DNA of 64,000 nt from the NCBI GenBank assembly GCA_965208815.1, contig OZ242357.1, forward strand, positions 1 through 64,000, written 5' to 3'. The first letter of the stretch is position 1. Every line of letters begins with the position of its first letter. This document shows, piece after piece, positions 46,968 through 55,620 of this stretch. A program made the position numbers and the translations under genes. Source of the DNA: Bin55 sp009840545 (GTDB lineage Bacteria; Pseudomonadota; Gammaproteobacteria; Pseudomonadales; Azotimanducaceae). The notes beneath the pieces were generated by a model, which saw nothing but the letters and a program-made list of their open reading frames with translations, was not told the DNA's origin and did no database searches.

Positions 46968-48923
46968 ATGAAAAAAGGTCTATGTTTGACCGGCGTGATT
47001 TGCATTTTCGCATTGCTTGCGGGCTGCAACACTGCTCCTCTCAAGACTTTCACGATAAACGGAGAATACATTGCGGTAGAGTCCGCATCTCCTGAAGCGG
47101 ACGCCGAATCAGAATCTGACTCGAGCACCGATGTAGCCGAAGCAGAATCGGCTAGCGATTCCTCGGAAGAAGCTGTTGAAGTAGTTGACTTGTCAACAGC
47201 GAAGATCACTGTGACTCAAACGACAACCAATACGAACGGCGAAGAAGAGACCGTCGAATTGGCGTCAGGGAGCTTTGTTGACGGTGTAGTGACCATCACG
47301 GGAGAAATCAGAGAAGCTACTGAGGTCAATATTTCTGTTGCGGACAACGACGATGCTAATTTGAGCACAACGGCATTGCTTATGCCCGAGGGAGAAGCTG
47401 TTTCCTTTGCTCTATTTGACTACAAGGACGAGTATCCAAGCGACACATTGTCGTTGATCGGCGCTTCCAATAGAAGCCAAGACGAGAGCACAAAGTTTAC
47501 CGTTAGCGGCGATTTGGGTAACGGACCAAAGGACATGACGTATGGCACCGTGAGAGTGGCTAGCCAATCCATGGTGGACGGAGAAATGGCGTTGGTTACT
47601 CATGGAAGCGTTGCCTTGAAAGATGGCTCTTTCTCACTTGAAGCCGACATAGACGAAGCTACCGTTGTGAATGTCTATGTACAGACGTACGATCCGTCAA
47701 TGTCTTTTTACAAGGGAACGATGGCGGTGGTTGAACCTGGGTCTTCGGTGTCACTCGCATGGGTGAAGGACTCGGAATCAATTCTGGCTGGGTCAGACAA
47801 TGACCGCCACATGAAGATTTTGGAGAGTTGGCAACAGTCCGAAGACTACCTAACAACTCTTGTAGCCTATGACGTAGCCTACGCTGAGTACTTGGAGGAG
47901 TGGAACGCCAAGAGAGAAGCACAAGCATCAGAAAGTAAAGAAGCTAGCGATTCCACGGACTCCGACGAAGCCACTGACGAAGCCGAAGAAGTGGCTGCCG
48001 TTGCAGAGGAAGAAGAACCGCCCGAGCCAGAAGGTCTGTCAGAGGAACAGTTAGCAGCCTATCCTGATCGAGCGGAAGGCTGCGAGCACGTCGTTATCGA
48101 TCAGGAGATTCGAACTCTATCGGACATGATGAGCTCCGGCGGAGAAGATGAACCCGAATGGAGAAAGCTTAGCAATAAGATAGAGGCGATCAAGTCGGAA
48201 GCCCTGCAAACGCTTGCCAAGAACGCCGAGGATCCCTTCGATTCACTCCTGGCCATGGAAGCGGGCGCGTACATGCCTTGGTTTGAGAACCGATCAGAAG
48301 CGGTCGAAATCTACGGCAGACTTGAGAGTGTGCTTGACGAAGACCTCGTAGCGAGACGTGTCGTCCCTCGACGTGACGAGCTAGTTCTTCAAATCGAAAC
48401 GGAAGAGAACGACATGTCTCTGGTACAGGGACAGAAGGCTCCAGAATTCACATTGGCCGACTTGAGCGGCTCAGAGGTCTCATTGGAGAGAGTCCTTCAA
48501 GAGAAAGAGCTTGTACTTGTCGACTTTTGGGCATCATGGTGCGGTCCTTGTATTGCGACATTCCCTGAACTGAAACGCATGCATGCAGCGTACAACGACG
48601 ATGGGTTTGAGATCGTAGCCATATCGATTGACTCCACCGATGAGGATTGGGTAACAGCATCCGAGGAGCATGAGATTCCCTGGATCAATCTCGGTGAGAT
48701 CGAGGGATGGGACGGACCCACTGCCGCTGCGTACGGGGTTCAGTTCATACCCAAAGGCTATCTACTGGATTCGGAAGGATGCATCATCAAGAAGGATCTT
48801 CATACCGACAAACTTGATGAGTTGCTGGTTGCTAGATACGGAGAAGCACCAGTACCTGAAGCGACGGAAGAAGATTCAGAAAGTGAAAGCGTCGATGCCG
48901 CAACAGACGAAATGGGCGGCTAG
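46968..48923 (+). CDS. TlpA/thioredoxin-fold lipoprotein with DUF4369-like repeats (paralogue 2)
   Basis: 651 residues, same layout as the 33611 protein. Lipobox LAGC (Cys20) with Asn at +2 predicts the outer membrane. Then come TFTINGEYIAVE, an acidic Ser/Glu/Asp linker, DUF4369-like segments (VDGVVTITGEI; KDGSFSLEADI), SWQQSEDY, a Glu/Ala-rich region, AEGCEHVVIDQ (Cys372), a thioredoxin domain with FWASWCGPC (Cys525, Cys528) and FIPKGY, GCIIKK (Cys605) and an acidic tail ending DEMGG. GGAGG lies 12-13 nt before the ATG. It is separated from paralogue 3 by the IS1380 copy. Confidence 0.9.
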   Translation: MKKGLCLTGVICIFALLAGCNTAPLKTFTINGEYIAVESASPEADAESESDSSTDVAEAESASDSSEEAVEVVDLSTAKITVTQTTTNTNGEEETVELASGSFVDGVVTITGEIREATEVNISVADNDDANLSTTALLMPEGEAVSFALFDYKDEYPSDTLSLIGASNRSQDESTKFTVSGDLGNGPKDMTYGTVRVASQSMVDGEMALVTHGSVALKDGSFSLEADIDEATVVNVYVQTYDPSMSFYKGTMAVVEPGSSVSLAWVKDSESILAGSDNDRHMKILESWQQSEDYLTTLVAYDVAYAEYLEEWNAKREAQASESKEASDSTDSDEATDEAEEVAAVAEEEEPPEPEGLSEEQLAAYPDRAEGCEHVVIDQEIRTLSDMMSSGGEDEPEWRKLSNKIEAIKSEALQTLAKNAEDPFDSLLAMEAGAYMPWFENRSEAVEIYGRLESVLDEDLVARRVVPRRDELVLQIETEENDMSLVQGQKAPEFTLADLSGSEVSLERVLQEKELVLVDFWASWCGPCIATFPELKRMHAAYNDDGFEIVAISIDSTDEDWVTASEEHEIPWINLGEIEGWDGPTAAAYGVQFIPKGYLLDSEGCIIKKDLHTDKLDELLVARYGEAPVPEATEEDSESESVDAATDEMGG

Positions 48924-48944
48924 CTCTTCTTAATTCTGATACTT

Positions 48945-48982
48945 AATGCCGATGGCTTCACTGTGAGCCATCGGCATTTTCT
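48945..48982 (+). terminator. Rho-independent terminator after paralogue 2
   Basis: A 13-bp perfect stem, AATGCCGATGGCT with AGCCATCGGCATT, followed by TTCTT. The reverse direction lacks a T-run, so it acts on the plus-strand gene. Confidence 0.88.
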
Positions 48983-49112
48983 TATATAGAACTCGTTGCG
49001 ATAGTTTCTCTCTTGGTTTCGAGCTGTTGTTCTACTTGGTCAGAATTCGAACCTGTCTAGCTCACATGCCTGCCCCGATTAGATACACGGCAAAAAACAG
49101 TTCTCGTCCAAG

Positions 49113-51278
49113 CTATGCTCCTTTGATGTGATCGATGACAATTCCAGGTGTCAAGGCGGCAGGAAGAATCACGGGCCTGTCAATATCTCCGTCCGGTTTG
49201 TAGTAGAGATACATTGGTACACCAGCGCGTCCATGCTTTTGCAATTCTGCGGCAATATCGGGACCCCGCATCGTCCAGTCTCCGACAAGTACCTGTATGT
49301 CATTGTCAATAAAGTAATCTTGGACTGCACCTGACTGAAGTGCAATCCTCTCGTTCCACTTGCACGAAATGCACCAATCGGCAGTGAAGTAGGCAAAGAT
49401 CGGATCGCCTTGGTTGTGGAGCTGTTCAAGAGTTGCTTGTGACCATTCCACTTCCGCCACCGTTTCCGCTTGTGCGTCGGGTTCGCCTTGTGGCCAGACC
49501 AATATGGCAATCAGTGAAAGTACTCCGAGAGCGGAGACAACTCGCCACCTAGCGCGGCCAGATTCGTTCGCTTGACCCCAACACCACAAAGTAAATGCGA
49601 GAAGCAACACGACGAGCAATACGATAGCGACTTCATTGACGCCAGTTTGTCGCCCTAATACCCAAACCAACCAAATTGCTGTTGCATACATTGGGAATGC
49701 GAGTATGCGACGCATCGTCTCCATCCACGCGCCAGGTCGAGGCAGAAGGTTTCGAAGCGGTGGAAACATCGTTACAAGCAGATACGGCAGCGCAAACCCC
49801 ACGGCGAGTCCAGCGAAAACGGAGAGTGCAACGAAGAGTGGCTGAACAAGCGCATAGCCAAGCGCAACACCCATGAAAGGAACTGTACAAGGCGATGCGA
49901 TGATCACGGCGAGAAGTCCGGTAAAGAACTCAGAACTTCCACCGCTCGTGAGGCGCTCTGTTAAACCGCCCAAGTTCGCGAATGTGCCACGAATTTCGAA
50001 GAGTCCGGAGAAGTTCAAACCAACTGCGGTGATCAACAACGCAAGTAACACAATGATGGTCGGATTTTGAAGATGGAAAGCCCATCCGACCAAATCACCT
50101 CCGGCACGCAATGCGAGAACAATGCTGGCAAGCGCGGCAAAACAAACCAGTACACCTGCAAAGTAAGCCAGTCCAGCCATCCGTGCAGCTTTAGCATCTT
50201 GTCCGGTTAACTCCGCGACAGCCAATGCTTTGAGGCTCAGAATGGGGAGCACGCACGGCATCACGTTGAGAATCAAACCTCCCAAAAACGCGAATCCGAG
50301 ATTCTTAAGAAACTCGACGAATCCCCCTGTACCTGGAGGAGAGCCACTAGATCCTGCTCCTGCAGGTGCGGCCGAAGCTTCGCTATCTTCACCCGGCGCA
50401 AAGGACTCGCCGGGTCTAACCGAAGCCGTCTGTTCGAATTCAGCGGGACTCAAGGAATCCACGCGTTTGGCCACCAGTTCAAACGCTTGCATGTTTTCGG
50501 AGTCGGGACCAGCGATAACCACTGCAAGTGCTTCGTCATATTGGTCGCTTCTGGATCCACCTACCATTTCAAACCGAAGACGCTGGTCCGAGACACTTAT
50601 GGTCTGCGGTGCTGCATGATCGATGAGTTTTTGGACCCCGGGGAAGAGCCAGAGATTGCTGAGTTCGGGAAATCCTTGGGGCAGTTCAACGTCGAAGATA
50701 ACTCTGTCATCCGTTGAAGTGAATGAAGTATTCCAATCCATCTTGATCGGATGCTGTGCACGAGTATTGGCGAAGTCCTTCCGCCACACTGAGAACTCCT
50801 CGCCGTCACCCTTTGGAATTCTTAGCTCGACAACCGCATCCTCAGGAACGCATATTTGATCGTCGCAAGCGAGCCATTCGGCTTTACCAGAAAGTACGAC
50901 TTCGTCCTCCAAGTCTCCAGATGCAGCGACTTGTGCAATGAAAAATGTTGGTCCGTCGTACCCGTATGACATCAAATTCATGAACGGAACAAAGTGTGGA
51001 GCTGGAAACTGAAAGTCTCCGACCTCAAACCCTTCAGGTAGGTCCCATTCGACCTCGGGCGGAAAACCCGCGTCCCCGGCATTTATCCAATAAATGTGCC
51101 ATCCCGGATCGGGATTGAGGTACAGTGCGACGTCGAAAGTCTGTCCTGGTGCAATAGATGTGATTTCAGCGACAAGACCAACTTGTGAGTGGTCTGTTCT
51201 TACCTGGGCGAGTGCGGCTTGGTTGATTAAAAGAGCTGTTGCCAAGAAGGCAACCAACATGAGCTGAAAGCGTCTCAC
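49113..51278 (-). CDS. ScsB/DsbD-type transmembrane thiol-disulfide interchange protein
   Basis: Moves reducing power from cytoplasmic thioredoxin to the periplasm. Three modules: periplasmic alpha domain with the CDDQIC pair; an eight-helix membrane domain with Cys in NVMPCVLP and IASPCTVPF; and a C-terminal thioredoxin domain with ADWCISCKWNE. The long alpha domain and CX4C pair resemble the ScsB branch rather than classic DsbD. I choose GTG 51278, giving a clean signal peptide (RRFQLMLVAFLATALLINQAALA), with GGAG about 9 nt upstream; a TTG five codons earlier is possible. It is convergent with the thioredoxin-like lipoprotein at 46968 and is a plausible electron donor for it. Confidence 0.93.
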   Translation of the reverse strand: MRRFQLMLVAFLATALLINQAALAQVRTDHSQVGLVAEITSIAPGQTFDVALYLNPDPGWHIYWINAGDAGFPPEVEWDLPEGFEVGDFQFPAPHFVPFMNLMSYGYDGPTFFIAQVAASGDLEDEVVLSGKAEWLACDDQICVPEDAVVELRIPKGDGEEFSVWRKDFANTRAQHPIKMDWNTSFTSTDDRVIFDVELPQGFPELSNLWLFPGVQKLIDHAAPQTISVSDQRLRFEMVGGSRSDQYDEALAVVIAGPDSENMQAFELVAKRVDSLSPAEFEQTASVRPGESFAPGEDSEASAAPAGAGSSGSPPGTGGFVEFLKNLGFAFLGGLILNVMPCVLPILSLKALAVAELTGQDAKAARMAGLAYFAGVLVCFAALASIVLALRAGGDLVGWAFHLQNPTIIVLLALLITAVGLNFSGLFEIRGTFANLGGLTERLTSGGSSEFFTGLLAVIIASPCTVPFMGVALGYALVQPLFVALSVFAGLAVGFALPYLLVTMFPPLRNLLPRPGAWMETMRRILAFPMYATAIWLVWVLGRQTGVNEVAIVLLVVLLLAFTLWCWGQANESGRARWRVVSALGVLSLIAILVWPQGEPDAQAETVAEVEWSQATLEQLHNQGDPIFAYFTADWCISCKWNERIALQSGAVQDYFIDNDIQVLVGDWTMRGPDIAAELQKHGRAGVPMYLYYKPDGDIDRPVILPAALTPGIVIDHIKGA

Positions 51279-51320
51279 TGTTTCATTCTCCAAAATTGAA
51301 TTGAATATCGAGAAGTTTGA

Positions 51321-51689
51321 CTAAACGGGTCCCGCTACATGCGACGAGGTAACACGTAGCGAATAGCCCGACGGACCTTGGACCGTGAACGACGAATGGA
51401 TGTTCCCATGCTCTATGTCCGAGGCTTGGTCTCCGCGCTTGACAAATCGTGCATGCGCCGCGTCGATGTCGTCGGCCATCAAGTCAAACGGTGCTTGGGT
51501 TGTAGCGGGTTCCGACTCATTGACCGGATTTAGTACGAGATGTGTACCACCTCTCAATTCGAGAATTCCAAAATCCTTTCGGTTCACGATTTCCCGTAAA
51601 CCGTGGTCCAGGTAAAACGCCATTTCGGCTCCGACATCGTTGACGCGCAACTGAATGTGTCCCACTGCAAAACTAGGGCGACTATCCAT
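51321..51689 (-). CDS. VOC-family (glyoxalase/bleomycin-resistance fold) protein
   Basis: 122 residues with the betaalphabetabetabeta pattern of VOC proteins: VGHIQLRVNDVGAEMAFYLDHGL at the start, GTHLVLNPV, and FTVQGPSGYSLRVTSSH at the end. Metal ligands and substrate cannot be assigned with confidence. GAGG lies 8 nt before the ATG. It is 42 nt upstream of scsB on the same strand, so they may be co-transcribed. Confidence 0.85.
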   Translation of the reverse strand: MDSRPSFAVGHIQLRVNDVGAEMAFYLDHGLREIVNRKDFGILELRGGTHLVLNPVNESEPATTQAPFDLMADDIDAAHARFVKRGDQASDIEHGNIHSSFTVQGPSGYSLRVTSSHVAGPV

Positions 51690-51832
51690 TGGCAGGTCCT
51701 CTATATAGGGTTCTTTTTCGATAATGCAATATTACTCCCTCTTATCTCGCCGAGGGTTAGAATTTGCGACTATCCCAGAGAAATCCAAGCAGAATAGTGG
51801 CTCATTCCGACGTCATTGCACAGGAAGTCTTG

Positions 51833-52750
51833 ATGAAGGCGTACACAAAGATTTCATCCAGCAAGTCCTACGTGTGTCAAGATGAGCGAGAGCTGAACAT
51901 TCTGAAGCGGTTTGGATTCGAAATCATAGGTGACCGAGCGAACCTGGGAGAAGGTGCTGAACTTCTAGATGCGGATCAAATTTCGATTCATTTGTCTGAC
52001 GATCTCGAAGGAACTCTACGGAACATCGAAATTCTCACCTGCACCGACAGTACCAATGATCGCTTGCAAGAACGATCTAAGGAAATGAGCATTGACGGCC
52101 ACATCATGATGGCCGAAGTTCAGACCGCTGGCCGGGGTCGACGAGGTCGAAAGTGGGAAACTCCCTTTGGCAAGACGGTCGCCCTATCTCTGGGCGTCAG
52201 CATCGACATGCCCGCGTCGGCAGTTTCATGCTTGAGTCTGGTTGTAGGAGTTGCCGTCGCCGAAGCCTTGCTATCTGTCGGTGTAGCCGATGTGAGACTC
52301 AAGTGGCCAAACGATGTGCTAATTGAAGGAGGAAAAGTTGGAGGCATCCTGACGGAGTTGGTAGTCGCGACCAAACCCGTTGAAGTGGTAGTTGGCATCG
52401 GAATAAATGTAGGCAGTGCGTCGACTATTCGTCAAGTTGTAGATTATCCTGTAGCGGATGTTTGCGACTACGTAGAGGGTCCAGTACGCAATCGGCTTGT
52501 CGCGGAACTCATAAACCATGTCGTGCGGCAGTGCCGTTACTTGGAAGCGAACGGTTTTGCTTCTCTAAGAGAACGCTGGATGCAACTGGATGCGTTTAGG
52601 AGCCGCGAAGTCGTCATCACTAGCCCGAATGAGCGTGTGCACGGGAAAGCGGTTGGGTTGGGATCCAACGGAGAGTTGCTTATCCAAACCGAAGACGGAA
52701 AGAGACGCAAGATTTTAGGTGGAGATGTTTCTCTGAGGGAATTGGCGTGA
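51833..52750 (+). CDS. birA: Biotin--protein ligase with reduced N-terminus
   Basis: Biotinylates the AccB carrier protein. The catalytic core is intact: TDSTND, GRGRRGRKWETPFGKTVALS (biotinoyl-AMP loop), LKWPNDVLIEGGKVGGIL and GIGINV; a C-terminal SH3-like domain follows. ATG 51833 has AGGAAG 5 nt upstream. The N-terminus is short: about 50 residues remain before the core, without the LGxSRAAVWKHI helix-turn-helix of E. coli BirA. It may be an enzyme without repressor function. The stop overlaps the coaX GTG, the same birA-coaX pairing seen in Pseudomonas. Confidence 0.94.
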   Translation: MKAYTKISSSKSYVCQDERELNILKRFGFEIIGDRANLGEGAELLDADQISIHLSDDLEGTLRNIEILTCTDSTNDRLQERSKEMSIDGHIMMAEVQTAGRGRRGRKWETPFGKTVALSLGVSIDMPASAVSCLSLVVGVAVAEALLSVGVADVRLKWPNDVLIEGGKVGGILTELVVATKPVEVVVGIGINVGSASTIRQVVDYPVADVCDYVEGPVRNRLVAELINHVVRQCRYLEANGFASLRERWMQLDAFRSREVVITSPNERVHGKAVGLGSNGELLIQTEDGKRRKILGGDVSLRELA

Positions 52751-53448
52751 CCGTCGTTCTCGATCTTGATTGTGGCAACTCACGAACGAAGTGGCGTTGC
52801 GAACGAGATCAAGGCAGTGTTTCTCCGGGATGCATACCGCGATTGGATCTACCTGTTGAACGAGTTAGAGTTTCCAGTGTTTCTGTTTCTCGAGAGAATC
52901 TTCGAAGCGAAATCTGCCGGACTTACGGTGTAGAACCAGAGTTCGCAGAGAGTTTAAAGACATTAGCAGGTGTAACTAATTCGTACTCGAATCCTGAAGA
53001 ATTGGGCGTGGACCGGTGGCTCGCTATGGTTGCGGCGTGGAATCGTGTCCGGGCATCGGTGATGGTTGTGGACGCTGGTACTGCGATCACTATCGATATT
53101 CTTGACAATACGGGTCATCATCTGGGAGGCTATATCGTTCCCGGACTGGAGTCTATGCGAAAGTCCCTTGCAATCGATACTGCAAGTGTGCAAATTGGTT
53201 CCTGCAGCGAAACGATACCGAACGGCAGTCTCGGGATCAACACTGTTCAAGCGGTACGAAACGGCTTGTTATCGATGGTAGTCGCATGGATCGATCAAAC
53301 TCGATCTCTTGCTGAAGAGATTTGCGGGTCCGTGCCAACAACCTTTGTTGTGGGCGGGGACAAGAAGTCCTTGATGGGCCTCATAGATTACGATTGTCGT
53401 ACAGAAGACGAGCTAGTTCTGGATGGATTGGGACTTGCTCTACCGTAG
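52747..53448 (+). CDS. coaX: Type III pantothenate kinase
   Basis: Phosphorylates pantothenate in the first step of CoA synthesis. 233 residues. The ASKHA-fold signatures are DLDCGNSRTKW (phosphate 1), GVDRWLAMVAAW, VVDAGTAITIDIL (phosphate 2) and GGYIVPGLESMRKSL. GTG start overlaps the birA stop. With panB and panC in the same window, the cell makes and activates its own pantothenate. Confidence 0.96.
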   Translation: MTVVLDLDCGNSRTKWRCERDQGSVSPGCIPRLDLPVERVRVSSVSVSRENLRSEICRTYGVEPEFAESLKTLAGVTNSYSNPEELGVDRWLAMVAAWNRVRASVMVVDAGTAITIDILDNTGHHLGGYIVPGLESMRKSLAIDTASVQIGSCSETIPNGSLGINTVQAVRNGLLSMVVAWIDQTRSLAEEICGSVPTTFVVGGDKKSLMGLIDYDCRTEDELVLDGLGLALP

Positions 53449-53499
53449 AGAGCGGAAGCATGTGAAAGAAGACATGGGCCAAGATGGAAGAACAGTCCC

Positions 53500-54387
53500 T
53501 TGAAGAGCGATCAAGTTAAACAGTATCGAACCGAGGGATACCTTGTCGTGCCCGAGGCTTTCAGTGGAAGAACGCTTGCGGAGCTCCGAAATGTCACAGA
53601 TCGGATTGTCGAATCCGCGTACGGTCTTAGGGACCATACCGACATATTGGATCTTGAAGAGTCTCACACTCCCGACTGCCCGCGTGTTCGGAGGATAAAG
53701 AGACCTCACCTAGCTCATCCGTTCTACAACGAACTTGCACGAAATGAAACGATCACATCGACATTAGAGCCCCTAATTGGACGCAACATAAGACTGCGGC
53801 CGGCTGGGAAAATCAACATGAAGGCCGCTGGTTACGGTTCACCTGTGGAATGGCATCAGGACTGGGCGTTTTATCCGCATACAAATCAGGATGTGCTGGC
53901 TGTAGGAATTCTTCTAGACGACATGGACCGCAACAATGGTCCGCTCATGTTCTTGCCGGGATCCCACAAAGGACCCATATACGACCACCATAGCGATGGA
54001 GCTTTTTGCGGGGCGATTGATGTGGAGTCTTCTGGTCTAGATGTCTCCGGTGCGATTGAAGTACATGCAACTGCAGGCTCAATGACCGTACATCATGCTC
54101 GATTGATTCACGGATCTGCTCTCAATAGGTCAGGACGGCAGCGTCGAATTCTGCTGTACGAGTACGCCGCTGCCGATGCATGGCCGCTGGCTGGGATTGA
54201 GAGTGTAGCGAACATGGAGGAGTTTAATAGTCGGATCGTCCACGGTCAACCTACACTTCAACCGAGAATGGAAGACGTTCCGGTCAGAATGCCGTTGCCC
54301 ATTGCAAAGTTCCAAGGTTCTATCTACGAGAATCAAAGAACCCTTGAGTCACGCTATTTTGAGAAGTTTGAAGCTCCAGTTGAATAG
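53500..54387 (+). CDS. Phytanoyl-CoA dioxygenase (PhyH) family protein
   Basis: Fe(II)/2-oxoglutarate-dependent oxygenase fold, 295 residues. The metal triad is visible as His119-x-Asp121 (EWHQDWAFYPH) and His204 (LIHGSALNRS), with an Arg shortly after for 2-oxoglutarate. N-terminal YRTEGYLVVPEAF is typical. Substrate unknown. TTG is the only start in frame; the nearby ATG is in another frame. It is 51 nt after coaX. Confidence 0.88.
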   Translation: MKSDQVKQYRTEGYLVVPEAFSGRTLAELRNVTDRIVESAYGLRDHTDILDLEESHTPDCPRVRRIKRPHLAHPFYNELARNETITSTLEPLIGRNIRLRPAGKINMKAAGYGSPVEWHQDWAFYPHTNQDVLAVGILLDDMDRNNGPLMFLPGSHKGPIYDHHSDGAFCGAIDVESSGLDVSGAIEVHATAGSMTVHHARLIHGSALNRSGRQRRILLYEYAAADAWPLAGIESVANMEEFNSRIVHGQPTLQPRMEDVPVRMPLPIAKFQGSIYENQRTLESRYFEKFEAPVE

Positions 54388-54428
54388 GCTCGTGGTCTCT
54401 TTGTGACTTTGACTAACTAAGCTCATTT

Positions 54429-55466
54429 ATGCAGCTCGGTCGCATCCTGTTTGACCATCAAGCGTTTCTCTCGAATTTCGATTACTTTCGCTCAAGGTCT
54501 ACTGGGGAAACTGGTGCTGTGGTCAAAGCGAACGGCTACGGTACGGGGTCTTCTCGAGCATCACGGTTGCTTAGAGAGGCTGGCTGCAAGCACTTCTTTG
54601 TTGCTGTGCTTGATGAGGCCGATGCCATCAAGGCAAACACGTCGGGCCAAATTTACGTCCTGTCAGGTCCCACGAACAGCGAAGATGCGGAACGCATCGC
54701 TTCTCAAGGCTATGTGCCCGTGCTCAATTCAGTATTGCAGGTCGAATTGTGGAGACCTTACAGAGATCGAGCGTGTGCGCTACACATTGACACAGGTATG
54801 CAGCGACTTGGCATTGCTGTAGGAGATTGTCCAAACCTTGTTGTTGACTCGTTCAACCTCTGTCTTGTCATGACCCATTTGGCCTGTGCTGATGTACCGG
54901 AGCATTCCTTCAATCGCGACCAAATCCGGGAATTCTCCAGAGTGTTGCCTTTCTTTCCCGGTGCTCCCACAAGCATAGGGAATTCTGCGGGAATCCTTAA
55001 CGGAGAAGAATTTCAAGGAGACGTCGTGCGACCGGGAATTGGACTATATGGCGGAAATCCTTGGAAGGCGCGCCCCAATCCGTTTCGTCCGGTAGTTACA
55101 TGTGAAGGAATGGTCTTGCAGATCAGAAGAGTTCACAAGGGTGAGTCTGTGGGGTACTCCGCATCGTATGTGGCCCAAGAGGAGATTCGTGTAGCCACGG
55201 TGGGATTAGGTTATGCGGACGGGATTCCCCGAAGCGTATCTAATCGAGGAGAGTGCGCTTTCAATGGGGTCCGAATGCCAGTTGTAGGGCACATATCCAT
55301 GGATGCGACGCAAGTAGATTGTTCCAACTGTCTCGAACTAGTAGAAGGTGACTACGTTCAGTTTTTTGGCGACACGATCTCGGTGGACGAAGTCGCCCAA
55401 ACTGCCAGAACCATTCCGTATGAAATCCTCACACACTTGGGCAATCGGTACGACTACATAGAGTGA
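54429..55466 (+). CDS. alr: Alanine racemase
   Basis: PLP enzyme that makes D-alanine for peptidoglycan. 345 residues. PLP lysine is Lys33 in VVKANGYGTG, the catalytic Tyr is Tyr243 in VGYSASY, and HIDTGMQRLGI, GNSAGIL, RPGIGLYG and GHISMDATQVD are all present. Slightly shorter than the E. coli enzyme (about 359) but complete. Confidence 0.95.
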   Translation: MQLGRILFDHQAFLSNFDYFRSRSTGETGAVVKANGYGTGSSRASRLLREAGCKHFFVAVLDEADAIKANTSGQIYVLSGPTNSEDAERIASQGYVPVLNSVLQVELWRPYRDRACALHIDTGMQRLGIAVGDCPNLVVDSFNLCLVMTHLACADVPEHSFNRDQIREFSRVLPFFPGAPTSIGNSAGILNGEEFQGDVVRPGIGLYGGNPWKARPNPFRPVVTCEGMVLQIRRVHKGESVGYSASYVAQEEIRVATVGLGYADGIPRSVSNRGECAFNGVRMPVVGHISMDATQVDCSNCLELVEGDYVQFFGDTISVDEVAQTARTIPYEILTHLGNRYDYIE

Positions 55467-55620
55467 GTTGCATAACCCGTCAGAACCAAAGGAATTGTTC
55501 CAAAAAAAGTGCAAGCCATGACTTAAAATCATGGTGAGGTAGTGTATGAGCTCGAAAGTTGGCAATGCAATTCCCACGATGCATTAAACCGCCAACAGAC
55601 ATTCGACGGTTGGGATTGAG

